This document shows, one piece after another, positions 5,078 to 10,219 of a DNA stretch of 10,219 nt; the stretch's first letter is position 1, and every line of letters starts with the position of its first letter. This DNA comes from an uncultured Opitutia bacterium (GTDB lineage: Bacteria; Verrucomicrobiota; Verrucomicrobiia; Opitutales; UBA953). The notes under the pieces are model-generated. The model had not been told where the DNA came from and searched no databases. It saw only the letters and a list, made by a program, of their open reading frames with translations. Where the stretch lies: NCBI GenBank assembly GCA_903921665.1, contig CAIXQT010000144.1, positions 1 through 10,219 of the forward strand, read 5' to 3'. The translations under genes were made by a program, and so were the position numbers.

Positions 5078-7738
5078 TTATTTCAGGGATTGAATGTAGA
5101 GAATGATGGACTCGATCTGCGCGTCGGAAAGCACGCCGGCGAAGCTGGGCATGGCGAATTCGGATTTCACGAAGGTGGCGTGCTTCTTGGCGTTGGGTTC
5201 GAGGATGGATTCGCGCAGGTAGGCCGCATCGACCATCGCGGACCCCTTCTTGCCCGCCTCGGTGACATAGTCGCGCCGGGAGCCGAACAGGCCCTTCCAT
5301 TTCGGGCCGACGTTGCTCATGGCCGTATCGGTCACGGAGTGGCAGGCGACGCAGCCGAACATCGTGGCGAGACGTTGACCCTCCTTGGCGGAGACGATTT
5401 CGGCTTTCTTCGCGGCGGCGGCGCGCGGCGTGAGGTCGACTTCGATCGGGCCGAAGCCTTCGGCGACCGGGTCGAATTTCACGAGCTCGTAGGGCGTCGT
5501 ATAGGCGTTCTGGCGCATCTCCGCCCCGGCCGAGGAAGCGAGATCCCAGCCGATCCTGAGCTGTTCGACGGCCTTGAGTCCAGGCACGCCGACGAAGACG
5601 CTCTTGCCGTCCTGGCTTACGTAGGCGCTGCTGGCCGTGAGCCAGTCGTTGCCGGTCTTGCCGTCGGCCTTGTACTGGGCCGAGCCGTAGGAAGGGGCAC
5701 GCTTGTAGCGCCAGGTAGCCAAGGAGTAACTCTCGGGGTTCGTGGCTTTGGCCGGATCGAGGGCGACGTCGAAGCGCAGCAGGATGCCCCGGTCGGTCGG
5801 GATGATTTCGCGCGGCGTGAGCGACGGCGCGCCGGTGTAGCGGACGCGCTCGATGCCCGTCAGGGTGTCGAGGGTGTTGCCCCAGCCGGCGATCTGGAAG
5901 CCGGCGAGATAGAGCTGTCCGTCGACGGGATTGACGGAACCGTTGAGCGGCGGGGTGACGAAGCCTTTGGCGACGCTGACGACGCTCGCCTGGGGCTTGG
6001 CGCCGCGGTGGTTCCAGAGTACACGGAGAAGGTCCGGTTGGTTGAAGCAGATCTGGACCATCTGGTCATTGAGCGGCCCCATCCGGGCGTCCAAGAGCCA
6101 GACCTGCGAGAGGGCGGAGGCGTTGACGGCGTGCGGTATCCAAGTGAGCGGAGCGGCGATGGGCGCGGGGTATTTCTCCTTGGGCAGCTTGTCGCTCAGG
6201 AAGCCGTAGAACTGGTCGCCTTGGATGATGTGCAACGGCGTGCTTGGGACGTAGTTGCCTTGTTGGTCGCTCGAGATCACGAGGCCGGTGATCGGGTGGA
6301 CGGAGATGTTCGGCTGGCGCAGGCCATAGCCGAGGCGGGTGGCGGTGCGGCCGTCGGCGGACAGGCGGAGGACGCTGCCATTGTGCTTGCCGATGGTCGT
6401 CGCTTCTTGGCCACCCTTGGCGATGACGAACTCGCCTTTGGGTCCGAGTCGCAGGGTGCTGGGGAATTCGCGCATGTCCGCCGTCTGCGCGAAGGCGTTG
6501 GAGAACAGTTCGTGGACGTCGGCCTCGCCGTCGCCGTCCGTGTCCCGGAGTCGCCAGACGCCGTTGCGGTCGAAGACGAAGATCTCGTCGTCGCGGAGCG
6601 CGCACGTCATCGGCTCATGCAGGCCGGAGGCGAAGCGCCGCCAGGTGACGTCGGTCGCGCCGACCTTCAGGCCGCGGGCCAGCCAGACGTCGCCGTCAAG
6701 CGTGACGACGACCGCGGTGCCGTCCTTACGGAACTGGATGTCGCCCGTGCGGACGGCGCGCTTCCAAGGGTTCTCGACGGGCAAGCCGACATGATCGACG
6801 GCGTAGGTCGCGGCGCTCTCCGTCATGGTCACCTGGGTCTTCACTTCGGTTTGCCAACGACGGGCCGCCGGACCGGCCGGGATGGCCTGCGCGGCAACGG
6901 CGGGGGCGGCATGTTCGTCGCAGAGCGTGACGCAGAGGGCGGCCGGCGAGTTGTTGGCCGGTACCTTCACCACGAAGAAATCCTCATCGGCGGCGAGTTC
7001 GGCCGGTCCGGTCACGGTGACGCCGGTCTCGAGTTCCTGCGAAGGGCCTTGGCGACGCGTGCCGACGACGAGAAGCAGGTCCTTGGCGTGTGCGGAGACG
7101 GAGAGGTGGCGTTCGACGACGATGCGTCCGTCGCGTTCGGAAGCCTTCCAGAGTTCACGGACGGTAGCGTCGGCCACGCGGTAGTTCAGGACGACGTCCG
7201 GGCCGACGAGTTCGACGGACTGGAAGCGGCCAAGCGCTTCTGGGAGCGGGCCACGGCCGACTTCTTGCGGCGACGGAGCCGGCGAGCGCGGATCGGTCTG
7301 GTCGACCTTCGCGCCGGTCTGCCAGCCGGGGAGGATCGCATGGCCGAGCCAGAGTTTGCCTTCGGGCTGCGGGGCGGGGAACTGGCCGCCGAGCGTCTTC
7401 CGGCTCGGGTCATGATAGGAGCCTGGAGCCAGGGCTTTGTCGCTGACGCCCTTACCGCGCCAGACCGCGGAGACGCGAAGCAGGTCGGTGTCGAAGCAAG
7501 CCCAGGTATCGTGCGGGAGCTTGATGATCAGCCCGCGGGGCGTGAGGTTGTCCTTGCCGGCGCCTTCACGACGGGCATCGAGGATCGAAGAGAAGAACGG
7601 GAAATCAGCCTCCACCCAGTCACCCCAAGGCTGCGGGGCGTAGACGATCTTTTTCTGGCCGGTCTTCTTCTTGGGTTCGGCGGCGGCGAGGGTCATCGCG
7701 CCGAGGAGCAAGGTCAGGATGAGCCGGGGTAGGTTCAT
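5078..7738 (-). CDS. Exported DUF6797 / beta-propeller / C-terminal cytochrome c protein
   Basis: This is an 886-residue periplasmic haem protein. A signal peptide spans 1-20 (cleavage near AAA/EPK). Residues about 36-115 match the DUF6797 type (DWVEADFPFFSSILDAR, then RGLIIKL and SAVWRGKGVSD). From about 330 to 640 the sequence reads as a glucose/sorbosone-dehydrogenase-like beta-propeller, with an EF-hand-like calcium loop at 399-410 (D399, D401, D403, D407, E410). Residues about 640-760 form a beta-rich linker domain. The C-terminal cytochrome c has haem motif CVACH at 796-800 and likely distal ligand M863 in AMPSF; its spacing and the YLRESILEP and YIQSL segments resemble the cytochrome domain fused to caa3-oxidase subunit II. 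Family knowledge: such proteins are abundant in Verrucomicrobiota and Planctomycetota, with no proven reaction. Inference: a periplasmic dehydrogenase passing electrons to its own haem. It is coupled to the methyltransferase downstream. The start is set by the signal peptide. Confidence 0.88.
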   Translation of the reverse strand: MNLPRLILTLLLGAMTLAAAEPKKKTGQKKIVYAPQPWGDWVEADFPFFSSILDARREGAGKDNLTPRGLIIKLPHDTWACFDTDLLRVSAVWRGKGVSDKALAPGSYHDPSRKTLGGQFPAPQPEGKLWLGHAILPGWQTGAKVDQTDPRSPAPSPQEVGRGPLPEALGRFQSVELVGPDVVLNYRVADATVRELWKASERDGRIVVERHLSVSAHAKDLLLVVGTRRQGPSQELETGVTVTGPAELAADEDFFVVKVPANNSPAALCVTLCDEHAAPAVAAQAIPAGPAARRWQTEVKTQVTMTESAATYAVDHVGLPVENPWKRAVRTGDIQFRKDGTAVVVTLDGDVWLARGLKVGATDVTWRRFASGLHEPMTCALRDDEIFVFDRNGVWRLRDTDGDGEADVHELFSNAFAQTADMREFPSTLRLGPKGEFVIAKGGQEATTIGKHNGSVLRLSADGRTATRLGYGLRQPNISVHPITGLVISSDQQGNYVPSTPLHIIQGDQFYGFLSDKLPKEKYPAPIAAPLTWIPHAVNASALSQVWLLDARMGPLNDQMVQICFNQPDLLRVLWNHRGAKPQASVVSVAKGFVTPPLNGSVNPVDGQLYLAGFQIAGWGNTLDTLTGIERVRYTGAPSLTPREIIPTDRGILLRFDVALDPAKATNPESYSLATWRYKRAPSYGSAQYKADGKTGNDWLTASSAYVSQDGKSVFVGVPGLKAVEQLRIGWDLASSAGAEMRQNAYTTPYELVKFDPVAEGFGPIEVDLTPRAAAAKKAEIVSAKEGQRLATMFGCVACHSVTDTAMSNVGPKWKGLFGSRRDYVTEAGKKGSAMVDAAYLRESILEPNAKKHATFVKSEFAMPSFAGVLSDAQIESIILYIQSLK

Positions 7739-7804
7739 GGGTATGCATGGCGTAGTCCGCCCCGGCCAAAAGGCAATAAGACCTCGTCCGCAGGTGGGGA
7801 AAAC
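7739..7804. other. 66-bp gap between fused membrane protein and cytochrome gene
   Basis: I see no convincing promoter, Shine-Dalgarno or terminator on the minus strand here. A four-pair ACCT/AGGT stem with a seven-base loop precedes a TTATT run but is too short to call a terminator. The gap is small enough for read-through from the upstream gene. Confidence 0.5.
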
Positions 7805-9895
7805 TCAGAACTCTTGCAGCCAGCGGAGGAAGCTGTCGGGTTCCGAGACCAGGATGCGGAGCAGGTCGCTCCGTTCATCCGTCCAGGGCAGGACTCGGGC
7901 TGAGAATTCCACCGGGGGCTTCGTCGCATCGCGTAGCAACGGTTGCTGGAGCAGGCCGGCGTTGCGGGTCATCAGGATCCAATCGGAGCCGTAAAAGCCG
8001 TCGTCCTCGTAGGAAGAATCGGTGTCGTCGATGGTCACGGCAGGCACGCCGATCTTCTCCGCGATGCGGTAGACGACGGGATGAAGGTCGAGGTAGCGGT
8101 TGGAGACGTGGACGACGATGACCCCGTCCGGCTTGAGGTGACGTTGGTAGTGGGCGAAGGCTTCGAGCGTGAGCAGGTGGACCGGGATGGCGTCGCTGCT
8201 GAAAGCGTCGAGGATGATGACGTCATACTTCTGGTCCGGCTCTCGTTCCATGGACAGCCGGGCGTCTCCCATGACGAGTTCGGTCTTCGCCTTCGAATCC
8301 TTCAGGTAGGTGAAGGTGCTCGTGGCGAGGCGGGCCACGTCGTCATTGATCTCGTAGAAGCGGAACGTGTCGCCGGGTCGACCCCAGGCGGCCAGGGTGC
8401 CTGAGCCTAGGCCGACGGCGCCGACGCGCCGGCCGCCGGTCGGCTTATAGGTGCGTAGGAGCCTTCCGACCCCGCTCGTCGAGGTATAGTAGCTCGTCGG
8501 GTCCGTCCGGCGTTCCGCGCTCAGGTACTGAAGGCCATGGATGGTCGCGCCATGCTGAAGGGTCAGGTGATGGCGGGCCGGGTCATGCTTGTCGGTCTCC
8601 GTCACCTTGAGCACGCCGTAGAAGCCACGGGTGACGCTAACAGCGCCGTTGAGGGAGTTTGTGGCGATGTTGCTCAGGGCGTAGCCGAGGCCGGCGAGGG
8701 CGAGGAAGGGTACGACCCAAGCCAAGTTTGCTATCCCCTTCCGCAGCGGAGCTGCGGGGTCTTGGCGGAGGACGATGATCGTCAGCGCCGCGGTCAGGAA
8801 GAGCGTGAGATGCAGTTCGAAGTAATCGGGGAAGATGACCGGGGCCACGAGGGCGACGAAGAGTCCGCCGAAGGCGCCGCCGGCGGAGATCGAAAGGTAA
8901 TAGCTGGTCAGGCGACTCGCGCTGGGGCGGAGGCGGAAGACTTCGCCGTGGCAGACCATGCAGGCCACGAATATCGTGCTGAGGTAGATCGTCGCGAGCG
9001 GCGTGATGCTCGGATGGGATTCGGCGGCATGCAGGTTGTACGTCACCGTGACGAGGAAAAAGACGAGCAGCGGCAACCAGAAGCCGCGATGATACCAGCG
9101 AGGGCTGTCGAAGCTGATGATGAACGAGAGCAGGTAGAGGCTGAGCGGCAGCACCCAGAGGAAGGGCACGACGGCGATGTCCTGGCAGAGCTTGTTGGTG
9201 ATCGCGAGGAGCAGCATCACGCCGCATGCGGGCAAGGCGAACCACAGCAGCTTGCGCATCAGCGTCGGCGCTTCGCCGCCGTCGTCGGCCGCCGTCGCAG
9301 GCGCGTCAGCCCCGGCGCTCTTCCAGACTTTATAGCCGCACCAACCGGCGAGTCCTGCGTAGAGGGCGAGCCCGACGGACCACCAATTGGCCTGGGCTTG
9401 GCGGCCGAGCTGCGGCTCGAGCACGAACGGGTAGGCGAGCAGCGCGAGGAGTGAGCCGACGTTGGATAGCGCGTAGAGGCGATAGGGCGAGACGCCGGGG
9501 TTGGCTTTGCTGAACCAAGCCTGGAGTAACGGGCCGGTGGCCGAGAGTACGAGATAGGGCAGTCCAAGGCAGGCGAGCAACAGCAGGAGGATGTGGCCGG
9601 CGGCGTGCGAACCGTCCGTCGGCTTCCATTGGTCGGCCGGGGTGATCGGCAGGAGGGCGACCGCGAGGGCGAGCAGGCAAAGGTGCGTGATGACCTGCCG
9701 GCGAGGTGTCAGGCGGCTGATGCTGAAGTGCGCGTAGGCGTAGCCGCCGAGGAGCAGCAACTGGAAGAACAGCATGCAGGTCGTCCAGACCGCGGGGCCG
9801 CCGCCGAACCAAGGTAAGATGAAACGCGCGATCAGCGGCTGGACGAGGAAGAGCAGGCAGGCTCCCCAGAAGATGGTCAGGCTGAAGGCGAACAT
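7805..9895 (-). CDS. Fused MFS-like membrane domain / spermidine-synthase-like SAM domain protein
   Basis: From the ATG at 9895 this is 696 residues. The first half (about 1-410) is a polytopic membrane domain: hydrophobic segments near 4-22, 36-57, 69-83, 100-120, 143-160, 172-188, 218-232, 243-262, 271-286, 300-314, 335-355, 363-377 and 390-408. The second half is a Rossmann domain of the polyamine-synthase type: FYGVLKVTE (425-433), QHGATIHGLQYLS, SAM/decarboxylated-SAM site VGLGSG (494-499), acidic E515 in YEIND, GDARLSME (543-550) and LDAFSSDAIPVHLLT (562-576). Family knowledge: such fusions are common, but spermidine synthesis is rarely shown, so the substrate is open. An in-frame ATG at 9976 would add 27 residues, but they are Pro-rich and unlike a membrane-protein N-terminus, while the first helix begins right after the chosen Met. 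It lies 87 bp after the P450 stop. Confidence 0.88.
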   Translation of the reverse strand: MFAFSLTIFWGACLLFLVQPLIARFILPWFGGGPAVWTTCMLFFQLLLLGGYAYAHFSISRLTPRRQVITHLCLLALAVALLPITPADQWKPTDGSHAAGHILLLLLACLGLPYLVLSATGPLLQAWFSKANPGVSPYRLYALSNVGSLLALLAYPFVLEPQLGRQAQANWWSVGLALYAGLAGWCGYKVWKSAGADAPATAADDGGEAPTLMRKLLWFALPACGVMLLLAITNKLCQDIAVVPFLWVLPLSLYLLSFIISFDSPRWYHRGFWLPLLVFFLVTVTYNLHAAESHPSITPLATIYLSTIFVACMVCHGEVFRLRPSASRLTSYYLSISAGGAFGGLFVALVAPVIFPDYFELHLTLFLTAALTIIVLRQDPAAPLRKGIANLAWVVPFLALAGLGYALSNIATNSLNGAVSVTRGFYGVLKVTETDKHDPARHHLTLQHGATIHGLQYLSAERRTDPTSYYTSTSGVGRLLRTYKPTGGRRVGAVGLGSGTLAAWGRPGDTFRFYEINDDVARLATSTFTYLKDSKAKTELVMGDARLSMEREPDQKYDVIILDAFSSDAIPVHLLTLEAFAHYQRHLKPDGVIVVHVSNRYLDLHPVVYRIAEKIGVPAVTIDDTDSSYEDDGFYGSDWILMTRNAGLLQQPLLRDATKPPVEFSARVLPWTDERSDLLRILVSEPDSFLRWLQEF

Positions 9896-9982
9896 GGCGG
9901 GGTATGCCTTTGAAACCCCGCGGGTAGGCGAAGGTTGGGGCAAAGGATGCGTAGTTCCGCCCTCGTCCCGTGGCAACCCCGT
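9896..9982. other. 87-bp gap between P450 and fused membrane protein, with imperfect hairpin
   Basis: CCTTTG (9907-9912) and CAAAGG (9941-9946) are complementary, as are CCCC (9916-9919) and GGGG (9937-9940), giving a ten-pair stem with a three-base bulge and a 17-base loop. It lacks a T-run, so it is not a standard terminator. It sits just upstream of the start at 9895. No promoter is evident, and the nearest AAAGG is too far from the ATG to act as a normal Shine-Dalgarno. Confidence 0.4.
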
Positions 9983-10219
9983 TCAGCCCCGCGGGCGGAT
10001 CCGGAGCACCAGCGATTCGTACCCCAGCTTCCGCTCGTAGGCGTGTTCGACCTCCACGCGCTCCTCCGCCGAGACGACCTCCATCGTGCCCACGAGTTCG
10101 ACGCACTTCTGGAGGAGCGTGCGCAGCAACAGGCGGGCGTGCGGGGCGCCGAGGCAGAGGTGTTCGCCGAAGCCGAAGGAGAGGTGCGGGTTCGGTTTGC
10201 GGTCGATCTTGAACTCGTC
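9983..10219 (-). CDS. Cytochrome P450, C-terminal fragment (5' part beyond window)
   Basis: The minus-strand frame enters at the window edge and runs 78 codons to TGA at 9983-9985. It begins DEFKIDRKPNPHLSFG and continues into the P450 haem-binding loop FGFGEHLCLGAPHARL, fitting F-G-x-G-x-H-x-C-x-G with the Cys thiolate ligand at fragment residue 22. The helix that follows, ARLLLRTLLQKC, is the usual L helix, and the fragment ends at the normal P450 C-terminus. The wording is that of soluble bacterial P450s, which hydroxylate small molecules using ferredoxin or flavodoxin partners; none is in this window. The substrate cannot be inferred. It may be co-transcribed with the fused membrane protein 87 bp downstream. 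Confidence 0.93.
   Translation of the reverse strand, partial: DEFKIDRKPNPHLSFGFGEHLCLGAPHARLLLRTLLQKCVELVGTMEVVSAEERVEVEHAYERKLGYESLVLRIRPRG

Noticed and set aside
5039..7732. A plus-strand open frame of nearly 900 codons lying antisense to the cytochrome gene
   Set aside because: It is codon-aligned with the sense frame, so it stays open simply because the sense gene avoids TTA, CTA and TCA codons, as GC-rich genes do. Its translation shows no recognisable domain, whereas the sense protein has a signal peptide, an EF-hand-like loop and a haem motif.
7765..7800. A possible terminator after the fused membrane-protein gene
   Set aside because: Only a four-pair stem (ACCT/AGGT) precedes a short T-rich stretch, too weak to call.
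9896..9976. An upstream in-frame ATG at 9976 extending the fused membrane protein by 27 residues
   Set aside because: The extension is Pro-rich (LPQPSPTRG), resembling translated GC-rich extragenic sequence. The first membrane helix starts immediately after the Met at 9895, as is usual for this family.

Overview
The window is a gene-dense, high-G+C bacterial chromosome segment (G+C a little over 60% by eye). It most resembles Verrucomicrobiota, probably an Opitutae-like lineage. This rests on a secreted protein with an N-terminal domain of the DUF6797 type, a propeller-like middle and a C-terminal CxxCH cytochrome. Supporting signs are a type I sulfatase, many Sec-exported hydrolases and the absence of Shine-Dalgarno sequences before the visible starts. 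The taxonomic call is inference from protein character, not from a marker gene.

Layout, right to left because every protein gene is on the minus strand: the C-terminal end of a cytochrome P450 (9983-10219); a fused MFS-like membrane/spermidine-synthase-like protein (7805-9895); a large exported DUF6797/propeller/cytochrome c protein (5078-7738); a SAM-dependent O-methyltransferase that starts one base after the cytochrome stop (4027-5076); a small inverted-repeat region; a secreted DUF4440/NTF2-like protein (3489-3932); and two secreted alpha/beta hydrolases overlapping by 4 bp (2426-3442 and 1383-2429). A bidirectional terminator (about 1336-1370) follows. Next comes the only plus-strand gene, a complete tRNA-Pro(GGG) (1255-1331). 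Divergent from it is a 5'-complete, 3'-truncated secreted sulfatase (1-1148).

How the genes may work together: spacing suggests that 5078-7738 and 4027-5076 are co-transcribed and translationally coupled, as are the two hydrolases, with the DUF4440 gene 46 bp upstream of the hydrolase pair. The exported hydrolases, the sulfatase and the periplasmic cytochrome fit a lifestyle of breaking down and oxidising complex extracellular organic matter. The P450, methyltransferase and SAM-binding membrane protein could form a small-molecule modification set, but no product can be named from sequence. No mobile element, CRISPR array or defence system is visible. The least explained features are the CAGATGA inverted-repeat region that supplies the methyltransferase stop codon, the coupling of a methyltransferase to a secreted haem protein, and a possible leaderless promoter for the sulfatase.
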